A stretch of 64,000 nucleotides of DNA from Pedobacter sp. ISL-64 (GCF_018613605.1 NZ_JAGGPU010000020.1:201626-265625), one strand, 5' to 3'. Shown: positions 6,466 through 15,249, counted from the stretch's first letter. A program made the numbers and translations. Notes: generated from the letters alone by a model not told the origin.

Positions 6466-6643
6466 GCGTTATGCTAGAGCTTGCTTTGAAATAACACAGC
6501 CCTTACCGAAGCACGCCCATCAATCCCAATCTTAATATTAAATCCTACTGTGTGGACAATTATCTTTTAAGGAAAGTTTAGGCGTTATGCCAGCTTGCTT
6601 TGAAATAACTCAACCCTCACCGAAGCACGCCCGTCAATCCCAA
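6466..6643. repeat. Two direct copies of a ~63-bp segment
   Basis: 6466-6529 and 6582-6643 share GCGTTATGC, CTTGCTTTGAAATAAC, ACCGAAGCACGCCC and TCAATCCCAA in the same order, with about ten differences. They lie in the 575-bp gap 6346-6920 upstream of the sigma factor operon. A forward ORF crossing the second copy is not convincing. The rest of the gap holds a small GCGGTA...TACCGC palindrome near 6870-6905 and no gene. Confidence 0.75.
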
Positions 6644-6920
6644 GGGCCAGGAAATCAAAAAAACAGTAGCACAACAGTACAAATGGCACTATCAAACCTC
6701 AAACGCAGTGGTTTTGTGTTTCATGCCTGCAAAAACTTTCACCCACCCTTAACTAACAAACCCCAAAGGGCTCAATCAGACCAAAGAAACTAGCCAACAC
6801 ACCTGATTAAACAAAGTGCCGCTGTTTTTTTGATGTGTATGGGGTTTGTGTAAAAGGCCCCTTGCCGCGGCATAGAGCGGTAGCGGAATATCCACGGTAC
6901 CGCATTAATCAATTCCCATC

Positions 6921-7913
6921 TTAACTCTTCAGCTTACCCGGTGTTACTGCAAATTTCTTTCTGAAAGCATTGCTGAAGTGCTGTACAGATGAATAACCAA
7001 GCATAAATGCCACCGATTTTATGGGTAGCCCCTCAAGCAGCAACTCTTTTGCATGGTTAAGCCTGTAATCACTCAAATAACCGAATATGCTGTTATCAAA
7101 CAGGCCTTTAAAGCCCTGTTTAAGCTTAAATTCGTTAATGCCGCATAATTTAGCCAGTTCTGCAACCGATGGCGGCTGGTGGATATTGGCGATAAGGTAA
7201 TCCCTTGCATGATAAAGACAATCCCTATCGTAGGCAGAGTGTAATGCGGCAGGCTGTTTTTGGTTAATGGCACGTTCAAAAGCTTCGGCCTGGAGCACAA
7301 GCAGTTCAATACATTTCGATTCGATAAACATACGTTTCAGGCCTTCGGGATAATCACAATCGAGAATATCGCGGATGCAGTGCTGCATGGCCCATGAAAT
7401 GGGAAGGTTTTGCTCCGCCAGCTGCGTATAACGACCGGTATCGGCATAATCTGCCAAAACCTGCAATGCTTTGGTGGAATGTTCTGCCAGTTGCAAAAAC
7501 TTTTCTTTCGCAAAATGTACCTCAAAAAAGCGGTAGCTATGGCCGGTATCATATTTGCCTGTACCATCAAGCTCAGGCATGTAAATAATATTCTGCTGGT
7601 TGGAATTAAAGATGTACTGCTGCTTATTTACCCGGTTAAAGATGGTGCCGTTGCCGGAGAGCGTAAAACGCAGTTTAACCATATCGGGCACATCGTAAGT
7701 GGGCCTGAAATACATCTGTTGCTGTTTAAACATGATATCGCCATATACGATATAGATGCCAGGGATATTGATCTGTACCAATTCGGCATCGCTAAAAGAA
7801 AAACTGTATTTCTCCTTCCTTTCTGTTACCAATCCATCCCGAACAGGAAGATCATCAAAGCTGCCCCCTACCTTTTTCCAGGCGCCGTAATCTTTACCAA
7901 CATTGATTCCCAT
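6921..7913 (-). CDS. AraC-family transcriptional regulator
   Basis: A PchR-like AraC regulator. The C-terminal 100 residues hold both helix-turn-helix units: PSVAELAKLCGINEFKLKQG and then IKSVAFMLGYSSVQHFSNAF, followed by the family's closing FRKKFAVTPGKLK. The N-terminal 200 residues form a ligand-sensing domain of the type found in siderophore-responsive PchR relatives (QINIPGIYIVYGD, FTLSGNGTIFN). I prefer the Met at 7911-7913 (MGINVGKDYG) to the upstream ATG at 7928. It is divergent from the methyltransferase gene at 8073 and may control it, though no operator is obvious. Confidence 0.85.
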   Translation of the reverse strand: MGINVGKDYGAWKKVGGSFDDLPVRDGLVTERKEKYSFSFSDAELVQINIPGIYIVYGDIMFKQQQMYFRPTYDVPDMVKLRFTLSGNGTIFNRVNKQQYIFNSNQQNIIYMPELDGTGKYDTGHSYRFFEVHFAKEKFLQLAEHSTKALQVLADYADTGRYTQLAEQNLPISWAMQHCIRDILDCDYPEGLKRMFIESKCIELLVLQAEAFERAINQKQPAALHSAYDRDCLYHARDYLIANIHQPPSVAELAKLCGINEFKLKQGFKGLFDNSIFGYLSDYRLNHAKELLLEGLPIKSVAFMLGYSSVQHFSNAFRKKFAVTPGKLKS

Positions 7914-8072
7914 AAAGGCAATTATCACAAAAAAAGCCGAGCTAAAGTAATGGGGTTATCCACAATTCGGTTTTCTGTAAAAGAAAATCCTTTTGATGTA
8001 AAAGCGTAGGGCTGCTATTTTTCAATTTTGCCCGAATTGCGAAATGCACCGCAAGAAACTAATAACGATACC

Positions 8073-8690
8073 ATGGAGGAGCAAGAAGACCTGAACACAT
8101 TAACGCAAGATCAAAAAACTGACGTTCTCCCACCCAAAAACACCCTAATTTTTAAACTCTTACAAGATTTACCGCTAAAAACGGATGAAAAAGTATTAGA
8201 AATCGACCCAGCCGGAACCGAACACCTCTCTTACCTGTTTCAAAAAGCAAAAAACATCAGTTATTCGGGCACTTACGCTATCGAATCTGCAATAAAAGAG
8301 ACCTTTTTTACTTACAAGGCTGATGGTAATGCAGTAGAGTTCATTAAAACAACAGGTAATAAACTCGATTTCCAGGATAATTTCTTCGATTATTGTTTTA
8401 CGGCGAATACCATTTATTTTTGGCCGGATCCGCTAAAATACTTAGCTGAAAGCTACAGTGTGTTAAAACCTGGGGGAAAAATGAACCTTGCCTTTGTTGA
8501 AAAAAACTTTGGTGGCGACCTGCCCTGGACACAGCTCGATTTTACGTTTTACGAGATTGATGAAGTAAAATCATTTTTCAAACAATCGGGATTTTCGAAT
8601 ATTGAAGTAAAGAAAGTAATGGAAACGATAATGGATCAAAACGGAAAGGAAATCAGCAAACCGTTTATCGTGGTGTCTGGCCGGAAATAA
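8073..8690 (+). CDS. SAM-dependent methyltransferase, class I
   Basis: A Methyltransf_11-like protein of about 205 aa. Motif I is present as VLEIDPAGTEHLSYL (the usual GxGxG is degraded to DPAGT), the post-motif region reads LDFQDNFFDYCFTANTIYFWPDP, and LKPGGKMNLAF is the typical strand-loop after motif III. The substrate is unknown. The open frame reaches back to a TTG at 8028, but the first ATG in frame is at 8073 (MEEQEDLN). It is divergent from the AraC gene. The following 190 bp hold a protein-like remnant in another frame. Confidence 0.75.
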   Translation: MEEQEDLNTLTQDQKTDVLPPKNTLIFKLLQDLPLKTDEKVLEIDPAGTEHLSYLFQKAKNISYSGTYAIESAIKETFFTYKADGNAVEFIKTTGNKLDFQDNFFDYCFTANTIYFWPDPLKYLAESYSVLKPGGKMNLAFVEKNFGGDLPWTQLDFTFYEIDEVKSFFKQSGFSNIEVKKVMETIMDQNGKEISKPFIVVSGRK

Positions 8691-8881
8691 TTGATGATCT
8701 GGCTAAATTTAACAAAACATTATCCTTAAAAGATTGGAGAGGCGCACAGGATTTTGAAAAAATTGCACTATTGAAGGCTCAATATATAGCCAGTAAAAAC
8801 ACAAAACAGCCAAATGCGCTCAATAGCGCATTGGCCGCCTTCGGCATTAAATTATTGGCAACAACCTCAGCAGATATTTAA
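8687..8881 (+). pseudogene. Protein-like ORF without start codon (remnant)
   Basis: Directly after the methyltransferase stop, the +1-shifted frame stays open for about 64 codons to a TAA at 8879-8881 and has coding-like composition (DDLAKFNKTLSLKDWRGAQ, then NALNSALAAFGIKLL). There is no ATG, GTG or convincing start in this frame, which is closed by a TGA further upstream inside the methyltransferase gene. It is either the end of a decayed gene or a small gene using a rare start. The last four bases overlap the 3' end of the convergent sulfatase gene. Confidence 0.35.
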
Positions 8882-10389
8882 AGTTCTGCCATAATACTTT
8901 TGGCATCCTGGTCGTCATACTGATCGATAAGATGGTTTAATTTGCCTTTTAATTGCGCAACAATACCTGCATATCCTTTTTTGCCATATAAATTATTTTC
9001 TTCTGAGGGATCATTTTTTAGATCGTACAATTCCCAGGTATTCAAGCGTTTGTAAAAGCGGATTAATTTATATCGTTCGGTTCTAACGCCAAAATGAGGA
9101 GATACCGAATGTTCACCATTTTCATAATAATGATAAAACATGGCATCCCTGAATGCTACTTTTTTTGATTGAAACAAAGGCAGCATCGATTTCCCTTGCA
9201 TAGCTTGTGGTATTTTAAGCTTTGCGGCATCAAGCAAGGTTGGCGCAAGATCGAGATTCATTACAAATGTTCCGTTTTCACTTCCTGGCTTAATCACACC
9301 GGGATAACGCATTATCATTGGTGTTCTGAAAGATTCTTCATACATAAAACGTTTATCAAACCAACCATGCTCGCCTAAATAAAAACCTTGATCTGAAAGG
9401 TAAATTACAATGGTATTTTTAGTAAGATTGTGTTTTTCAAGGTAATCGAGCGTACGGCCAATATTCCGGTCGAGCGATGCTGCTGTGCTTAAATAATCGC
9501 GCATATAACGTTCATATTTCCATTCAACCAAAGCTTTGCCTGTTAAATTCCGGCTTTTTAAATCTGCTTCGATTGGCTTGTAGTAGGCATCGAATCTGGC
9601 CCTTTGTGCTAAGTTCATTCGGTTAACGCTACCCTCTCCATTTTTGCTATAAGAAAGCATTTTCAGATCGTAACCCATTAACATGGTTTTATCAATGGTC
9701 ATATCCTGTACTTTTGCCGCTTCCCGGTTTACATAATTGTCGTAAAAATTTTTAGGCAAAGGGAATTTCACTTTATCAAATTTCCCCATATCAGCCGTAT
9801 CCGGAAGCCAGGTGCGGTGCGTAGCTTTGTGCCCAATAACCAAACAGAACGGCTTCGATTGGTCTCTGTTATCTAACCACTGCTCGGAGGCATCTTCTAT
9901 GAGATTGGTTACATAACCTTCTTTATGTACCGTTTTACCATCCATGCCGATAAAATCGGGGTTGTAGTACTGCCCCTGATCTGGCAGAATGCTGTAATAA
10001 TCAAATCCCTGAGGCTTATCGCCCAGGTGCAACTTACCTATCCAGGCTGTTTGATATCCGCCAGACTGAAGGTGTTTGGCAAAATTATCCTGTCCATGAT
10101 CAAAATGAGAGGTTTCATTATCTTTAAAGCCATTTTTATGGCTATACAATCCTGTTAATATAACGGCCCTGCTCGGTCCGCAAATAGAATTGGTTACATA
10201 AGCTTTGTTAAAGGTTACCCCCGACTGAGCAATACGATCGATATTGGGTGTTTGCGTTAATTTACTACCATAACTGCTTATCGCCTGAAAAGCATGGTCA
10301 TCAGAAATGATGATTACAATATTGGGTTTTTGCTGGGCATAGCCTAGTTTGCAGCATAACAGCGCAGTGATTAATATTATTTTTCTCAT
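8878..10389 (-). CDS. Secreted type I sulfatase (S1 family)
   Basis: A 503-aa formylglycine-dependent sulfatase. The signature C-G-P-S-R (about residues 70-74) provides the Cys that is converted to formylglycine by an anaerobic/aerobic maturase; metal ligands appear in IISDDHAFQAISSYG and LSDQGFYLGEHGWFDKRF. The N terminus is a signal peptide (ITALLCCKLGYAQ), with a Cys pair that could be lipidated, so it acts in the periplasm or on the surface. The layout resembles N-acetylglucosamine-6-sulfatase/choline-sulfatase-like S1 members, but the substrate cannot be fixed here. It precedes, in the same direction, nothing closer than the gap to 10839, where a GH95-like enzyme lies; together they suggest use of a sulfated, possibly fucosylated glycan. 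Confidence 0.9.
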   Translation of the reverse strand: MRKIILITALLCCKLGYAQQKPNIVIIISDDHAFQAISSYGSKLTQTPNIDRIAQSGVTFNKAYVTNSICGPSRAVILTGLYSHKNGFKDNETSHFDHGQDNFAKHLQSGGYQTAWIGKLHLGDKPQGFDYYSILPDQGQYYNPDFIGMDGKTVHKEGYVTNLIEDASEQWLDNRDQSKPFCLVIGHKATHRTWLPDTADMGKFDKVKFPLPKNFYDNYVNREAAKVQDMTIDKTMLMGYDLKMLSYSKNGEGSVNRMNLAQRARFDAYYKPIEADLKSRNLTGKALVEWKYERYMRDYLSTAASLDRNIGRTLDYLEKHNLTKNTIVIYLSDQGFYLGEHGWFDKRFMYEESFRTPMIMRYPGVIKPGSENGTFVMNLDLAPTLLDAAKLKIPQAMQGKSMLPLFQSKKVAFRDAMFYHYYENGEHSVSPHFGVRTERYKLIRFYKRLNTWELYDLKNDPSEENNLYGKKGYAGIVAQLKGKLNHLIDQYDDQDAKSIMAEL

Positions 10390-10663
10390 TGATGATTTTG
10401 ATATGAATCGTATATAAAAGGTTTATTATTAACGTTTTTAGCTTCTTGCTAAAGCTGGGTATGATGCGTACCGTATACCCGTAAATTTACAAAATGCCTG
10501 TTATTTTATATACTTTGGTAAAACGGAATTTACTATCTACCCTAACAGTTATGATTAATTTATCGTTATGTTGCTTAAAAATGATCTTCTTTGCATCTCC
10601 AAGTACTGTAACGTGTGGTACAAAATATACTTTAATTTATACTGATGCATCGTGTATTTTGGG

Positions 10664-10760
10664 CGTGCCCCCAAGCTGAGCAAGGGGTCGGGCTATGCGC
10701 TGCAAGTCCTCGCTCGTGCCTCGCTGTGGGCTTTCCGCTTCTATCCCTCACGCTTAATAA
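10664..10760 (-). repeat. Hairpin-rich intergenic element
   Basis: Read on the reverse strand it contains GATAGAAGCGGAAAGCCC near one end and GCAGCGCATAGCCCGACCCC near the other, a pattern of two purine-rich AGCGnAnAGCCC motifs flanking a GC-rich middle. Similar elements are common downstream of genes in this phylum in my experience. The strand is a guess. Next to it, 10785-10812 has an AACCCTTAGCG/TTTGCGGTTAA motif like the one at 60394-60504. The gap 10390-10838 holds no gene. Confidence 0.5.
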
Positions 10761-10838
10761 CATCAGCAGTAGTCCTTTGTTTACTTTGCGAAACCCTTAG
10801 CGTTCTTTGCGGTTAATTCATCATTCTAGTTAAGGATA

Positions 10839-13097
10839 TTATTCATATCCATTTTCAAAAACGATGGTCTGTCGTTTTTTCAAACTCACTTCGGCAATTC
10901 CATCATCGCCCATTTTTACACTTCCAGCAGGCATATCTCTTACCACATAGGTTTTAAAAGGCAGTTTAATTCTAAGTACACCCACTTTTTCTGCATATAC
11001 TTTTACTTTTGTTGGCACACCGTTTTCTTTATTCCCGCTTACTAAAAAGGCACCTTCAGCACGTAAATTATTAAAAGTTACATCTTTCCAGCTTTGTGGC
11101 ACTGCCGGGAATGCCTGTATATAACCATTTCTGCTTTGCAATAAAAGTTCCTGAACACCCTGTGCAAAGGCAAAATTGCCTTCTAAAGTAAAAGGGCGGT
11201 AGGTGAAGCCAGAGTACTGCCCTCCTTTTTGATCGCCGTTTAAATGAAAACTGTTCGGCGAACAGAAATTGGATGCAAAAATTTCCAGTTGCTTTACCGC
11301 CTTATCGGCTTGGTAAGCCCTTGCATATATAGAAGCCATCCAGCTAAAAGAATAACCACACCATGCTCTTGTACCAATTTCTTCTAACCGTTTTAAGGAG
11401 TTATCAATAATGGTTTTATCCTGCTTGTGGTTAACATCCAATAAATCGAGTGGATAAATGGCCATATACTGCGACATATGCCTGTGTGAGCTTGTTAAAT
11501 TAGATCCAGGGGCAATGGTAAAACCGGTTTCATTTATTTCATAACCTGGTAATTGATTCAGCATTTCCGCCCAATGTTTGCTTTCTTCTATCTTACCTTT
11601 TGCCTTGCTTACTTCGGCCGCTGCTTTAAATAAAAATTTAGCTAAGGCCAAATCGAAATTGGTCCAGTTTAAGAACCAGGCTTTAATACTGTTATCGTTA
11701 TACTCTGGACTAGAGCTTAAGGGCAGTGAACGTTTGCCATCTTTCAACCTTGTAATATTCTCCAGGTAGGTTGCAGCTTCATGGATATATGGATAGGCTC
11801 TCTTTTTAAGAAACGCTTTATCCATACTATATTTCCACTGCCAATAAAAATGTTGCGCGGTCCATGCGCTTACGGTTGGCGAAAGCGAGTATTGGATCCA
11901 CCCACCCATTGGGTCGCCATTTAGCGTAATTACGCCCGGAACATTTAAACCCTCAACACCGAAATATTGCTTGGTATAAGTAAGATTTCGTTCTCTGATT
12001 TTCCACAGCCAATCGGTAAAAGTGGCTCCTTCGGCCAGGTGGTTAGCGGTATATGTTGGCCAATAACTCAACTGGGTATTTAAATCATTGTGGAAATCGC
12101 CTTTCCAGGGCGGTAAGCTGCCATTATCTGCTGTCCAAACAGCTTGTAAAGTTATGGCTGGTGCGCCTTTTCTGGCTACACAACCTAATTTGTACATTTC
12201 TAAATAGTATTGTTTTTGAATAAGCTGATCCGGAACAGAGATATTCGATTTATTCCAGAAATCTTTCCACCATTTGGTATGAGAACCCCACCCTGTTGGC
12301 TCTTTCGCCGTTGAAGAAATACCAGGTAATCTTGCAGCTTTATCATTACTAATGGTCCAGGAACCCATTATATTACCGTTCGCCATTATTTTCCATTTAA
12401 CCAACACTTCATAATAATGTCCATCATAAGTAGGCTGACGGTAACGGACACTATTTACCGTATTGTTAACGGTTCCTTTTGCATAGCCCAGTTTTTGCAA
12501 ACCCTCACCTGCGTGGCTGTTATCGCCTTTTTCTATCAAATTATTGGCGTAATTATGCACAATCAAGTTAGGTATGATTGCCATAGATTTAAGATTTTCG
12601 AAACTAAAATATCCCCGTTGCCGCTTTGCATGAATGTAACAGTTAAAAACAGTACCGTTTTCAAATTTTACCGTGTTTAAGGCCGTTTCGATATCCAATT
12701 CGTTCGATACTACTTTACCCAACTTAGCGATATCAAATTCCATTGCCGCAGCAGGCAATTTGGTTGGATATGGACTTTTATCATAAGGTTCATCGCCTAT
12801 TTTTTGAACGGCAGCATAGTTATTTTGGTGAACCTGCTCTTCTACCCACTTAAAATTAAGCTTCGAGATATCAAGCGCCTTACGTTCGTCCCACAGATCT
12901 GCACGATCTAAAGAAAGACGTAGTTTATTGTTTTTTTCCCAGATTAAAACACCTAACATCCCATTCCCTAAGGGCATGGCTTCGTCCCATTTATCAGCGA
13001 GTTTAGGAAAGGAAAGATTATAAGGTTTTAATGATTGGGCATAAATAAAGTTCCCAATGCACTGAAGCACTAACAGTAAAAAGATTTTAGTTTTCAT
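10839..13097 (-). CDS. GH95-like secreted glycoside hydrolase
   Basis: A 752-aa protein with a signal peptide (MKTKIFLLLVLQCIGNFIYAQ). The N-terminal domain begins KWDEAMPLGNGMLGVLIW and SLDRADLWDER, the hallmark of GH95 proteins (alpha-L-fucosidases and L-/D-galactosidases with an inverting mechanism). The toroid contains HNDLNTQLSYWPTYTANHLAEG, equivalent to the family's N-x-x-MNYWPAE-x-NL-E segment with active-site Asn, and RSLPLSSSPEYNDN in the acid region. A C-terminal beta-domain (AFPAVPQSWKDVTF) closes it. Divergence from classic fucosidases is clear, so the sugar is uncertain. Array B (13251-13439) lies just upstream. It shares direction with the sulfatase. Confidence 0.8.
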   Translation of the reverse strand: MKTKIFLLLVLQCIGNFIYAQSLKPYNLSFPKLADKWDEAMPLGNGMLGVLIWEKNNKLRLSLDRADLWDERKALDISKLNFKWVEEQVHQNNYAAVQKIGDEPYDKSPYPTKLPAAAMEFDIAKLGKVVSNELDIETALNTVKFENGTVFNCYIHAKRQRGYFSFENLKSMAIIPNLIVHNYANNLIEKGDNSHAGEGLQKLGYAKGTVNNTVNSVRYRQPTYDGHYYEVLVKWKIMANGNIMGSWTISNDKAARLPGISSTAKEPTGWGSHTKWWKDFWNKSNISVPDQLIQKQYYLEMYKLGCVARKGAPAITLQAVWTADNGSLPPWKGDFHNDLNTQLSYWPTYTANHLAEGATFTDWLWKIRERNLTYTKQYFGVEGLNVPGVITLNGDPMGGWIQYSLSPTVSAWTAQHFYWQWKYSMDKAFLKKRAYPYIHEAATYLENITRLKDGKRSLPLSSSPEYNDNSIKAWFLNWTNFDLALAKFLFKAAAEVSKAKGKIEESKHWAEMLNQLPGYEINETGFTIAPGSNLTSSHRHMSQYMAIYPLDLLDVNHKQDKTIIDNSLKRLEEIGTRAWCGYSFSWMASIYARAYQADKAVKQLEIFASNFCSPNSFHLNGDQKGGQYSGFTYRPFTLEGNFAFAQGVQELLLQSRNGYIQAFPAVPQSWKDVTFNNLRAEGAFLVSGNKENGVPTKVKVYAEKVGVLRIKLPFKTYVVRDMPAGSVKMGDDGIAEVSLKKRQTIVFENGYE

Positions 13098-13250
13098 TTG
13101 TGTTTAGAAATGGTTAGTACCTGTTAATGAGATATCGATTTCTAAAATAATGATATTAAATTACAATAAAACCCCTAAAATTTACGCAAACGTTTGATAG
13201 GTAATATAAAACAGGCTTTTGCAAAAAAAAGATTAATGCATCACAGATAA

Positions 13251-13439
13251 GTACCTGTACTTTATATTATTGCATCCGCATTTTATATTAATGCACCTGC
13301 GATTTATATTATTGCACCCGCATTTTATATTATTGCACCCGCATTTTATATTAATGCACCCGCGATTTATATTAATGCACCTGCGATTTATATTATTGCA
13401 CCCGCGATTTATAAAATAGCAACTCAGATTTTACTAATG
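13251..13439. repeat. 21-bp tandem array B, 9 units
   Basis: GCA recurs at 13272, 13293, 13314, 13335, 13356, 13377, 13398 and 13419, exactly every 21 bp, with one degenerate unit before. The unit is about GCACCCGCgATTTATATTAaT. The array ends in the holA stop codon: the last TAATGCAC is shared with the final codons of holA (stop at 13434-13436). No spacers. It fills most of the gap between holA and the GH95-like gene and thus lies upstream of the latter. The unit is unrelated in sequence to array A. Confidence 0.95.
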
Positions 13440-14456
13440 CACAATCTTAAACACCAGTTCCTTTAGTAATTCACCATCTTCAACATTTCCTGTACTATCT
13501 AAACCCTTACTTTTTAAATCGTATTCGCGGAGTAAACCGATCACCTGGAAAACTTTGCCTGTGTTGTAATTTCTTGCAGCTACCTCATAATCTTTAATAA
13601 AGAATGGAGGCACACCCAAAGCTGATGCCGCATCGGCCTTATTTGGGATGTAATGGTATTTTAAAAGTTTAGTAAAGTAACCGCCTAAATTGGCCAAAAC
13701 CATTACTGTTGGGTTAGCCTTAGGGTTGCTGGCGAAGTAATTGATAATTTTATTACATTTCAGCACATCGCGGATGGCCAGTGCCTTCTGCAGTTCGAAA
13801 ACATTATATTCTTTACTAATGCCTATGTTTTTCTGAACCAGATCGGTATTAATGGTTGTCTCTTTCGGAACATTAAGCATTAACTTTTCGATTTCGTTGG
13901 CAATTTTAGAAAGGTCGGTTCCTAAATATTCGGCCATTAAAGCCGATGCCTGCTGATCGATCTTGTAACCTTTATCTTTAATAAATTCTTCAATCCATGG
14001 CACCAGTTTATAATCGCGTACAGGATCTGACTGAAAAATCAATCCACTTTTATTAATGGCTTTGTAGATTTTTTTTCGTTTATCGAAGTTCGCATACTTA
14101 AAAGCCAAAACCAATATCGTACTCGGTAAAGGTTTTTCAAAATAGTTGAGCACAAATTCGCCCTCTTTACTGCTCGAATCTTCTTTGCCCCACTTTAAAT
14201 CCTGTGCCTCTTTAACAATTACCACCTGATAATCAGACATCATCGGGTATCGCTTTGCAGCACCCAAAACCGTAGCCATATCGGTATCTTTACCATACAA
14301 AACTGTCTGATTGAAGCCTTTTTCGGCATCGTTCAATAACTTATCTTCAATATAATCTGTTACTTGATCGATATAATAAGATTCTTCTCCATGTAATAGG
14401 TATACAGGTTTGAATTTTCGGGCTTTAATATCTTTAATAATTTCGGCAGCAGTCAT
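13434..14456 (-). CDS. holA: DNA polymerase III subunit delta
   Basis: The delta subunit opens the sliding clamp within the clamp-loader complex. The 340-aa protein shows the family's start (KPVYLLHGEESYYIDQVTDYI), where the Walker-like region is degenerate as normal in delta, then VVIVKEAQDLKWGK and the middle DLSKIANEIEKLML, and ends with the C-terminal domain LLREYDLKSKGLDS. Length is typical. It is divergent from the HsdR-N-like gene, an arrangement recurrent in Bacteroidota. The stop codon is embedded in the first unit of array B. Confidence 0.95.
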   Translation of the reverse strand: MTAAEIIKDIKARKFKPVYLLHGEESYYIDQVTDYIEDKLLNDAEKGFNQTVLYGKDTDMATVLGAAKRYPMMSDYQVVIVKEAQDLKWGKEDSSSKEGEFVLNYFEKPLPSTILVLAFKYANFDKRKKIYKAINKSGLIFQSDPVRDYKLVPWIEEFIKDKGYKIDQQASALMAEYLGTDLSKIANEIEKLMLNVPKETTINTDLVQKNIGISKEYNVFELQKALAIRDVLKCNKIINYFASNPKANPTVMVLANLGGYFTKLLKYHYIPNKADAASALGVPPFFIKDYEVAARNYNTGKVFQVIGLLREYDLKSKGLDSTGNVEDGELLKELVFKIVH

Positions 14457-14511
14457 TGCCCGTAAAATTACGATTTAGGTTTAACGATTTGGATAAATGT
14501 TTATAAATTAA

Positions 14512-14574
14512 GAGATATGAGATTTGAGATTTGAGATACTAGATTTGAGAGGTGAGATGTTAGATAGGAGATTT
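14512..14574. repeat. Degenerate 7-bp tandem tract, 9 units
   Basis: Nine consecutive heptamers read GAGATAT, GAGATTT, GAGATTT, GAGATAC, TAGATTT, GAGAGGT, GAGATGT, TAGATAG, GAGATTT without a break in register. The tract lies between divergent holA and the gene at 14688 and stops two bases before the -33 element of the latter. Confidence 0.85.
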
Positions 14575-14576
14575 CC

Positions 14577-14604
14577 TTGCATATCTTAGAATTAATTAAC
14601 TTTG
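14577..14604 (+). promoter_or_regulatory. Bacteroidota-type promoter
   Basis: TTG at 14577-14579 and TAACTTTG at 14597-14604 (perfect TAnnTTTG) with a 17-bp spacer. Predicted start near 14610, leaving a leader of about 78 bases before the ATG at 14688. Confidence 0.65.
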
Positions 14605-14687
14605 CACGATAATAATTGATAGATTGTTCCATTGTTAACGGAGAAATTCCAACTGTTAACTAAAAACTGATTACTGCCAACTGAGAA

Positions 14688-15146
14688 ATGTTCAACCCTA
14701 CCCCGCTTAACCTACCGCCTTATCCATTTAAAATTACCCAAAAAGATGATGTGTTTTTTATTTTCGATGAGTTGAGGAAAAAGCACCTCGTACTTACACC
14801 TGAGGAATGGGTACGTCAGCATTTTATACAGAACCTGGTTTTGGAAAAGAAATTCCCCCGCACATTGATCCAGATTGAAGGTGGTTTGGTGCTAAACCAA
14901 TTACAAAAAAGGAGCGATATTTTAGTGTACAATACGGTTGGCGAAAAGCTGATGTTAATTGAATGTAAGGCACCTAAGGTAAAGATAACACAATCGGTTT
15001 TCGATCAGGCATCACGGTATAATTCTATCCATCAAGCGAAATGGATTGTGTTAACCAACGGTTTGCAGCATGTTTATGCAAAGATGGACCTTGAAAAGGG
15101 TAAGTTTAACTTCGTACAGGAAATGCCTGAATATTTGGGGCTGTAG
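14688..15146 (+). CDS. HsdR N-terminal-domain-like nuclease-fold protein
   Basis: A 152-aa stand-alone version of the type I restriction HsdR N-terminal domain, widespread next to holA in this phylum. PD-(D/E)xK residues are visible: Glu in EEWVRQHFIQNLV, Asp in LQKRSDILVYN and the E-x-K of LMLIECKAPKVK, followed by DQASRYN with the supporting Gln. It therefore could bind or cut DNA, but no HsdM/HsdS partner is present and its cellular role is unknown. Cytosolic. Own promoter at 14577-14604, preceded by a heptamer tract. Confidence 0.85.
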   Translation: MFNPTPLNLPPYPFKITQKDDVFFIFDELRKKHLVLTPEEWVRQHFIQNLVLEKKFPRTLIQIEGGLVLNQLQKRSDILVYNTVGEKLMLIECKAPKVKITQSVFDQASRYNSIHQAKWIVLTNGLQHVYAKMDLEKGKFNFVQEMPEYLGL

Positions 15147-15153
15147 TAATAAC

Positions 15154-15249
15154 GGTCGTCTTTCCCGCGCAGGCGGGAACCACGCAGTGCTCAGCAAAGC
15201 TAATCTTAAAGCGCTTGCATTACGATTCCCAATCGAGTTGGGAATGACG
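15154..15249. repeat. GTCxTT...AATGACG palindromic repeat
   Basis: Begins CGGTCGTCTTTCCCGCGCAG, carries the short hairpin CCCGCgcaGGCGGG, and ends TTGGGAATGACG. Such TGACG-bounded hairpins occur at least eight times in this window, usually between genes. In the same gap (15147-15926, about 780 bp) are a second hairpin with CCGATAGCTATCGG at 15299-15312, half of the large structured element (next entry), a GTCACCCTGAGCGTAGTCGA half-site at 15596 and a CAGTCGAGATGACGA end at about 15860. No gene is seen in the gap. Confidence 0.7.

Noticed and set aside
6587..6793. Forward ORF of 68 codons
   Set aside because: Composition is unlike a protein and its start lies in a duplicated intergenic segment.
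8028..8072. TTG start for the methyltransferase
   Set aside because: An ATG follows at 8073, and the extra 15 residues show nothing conserved.
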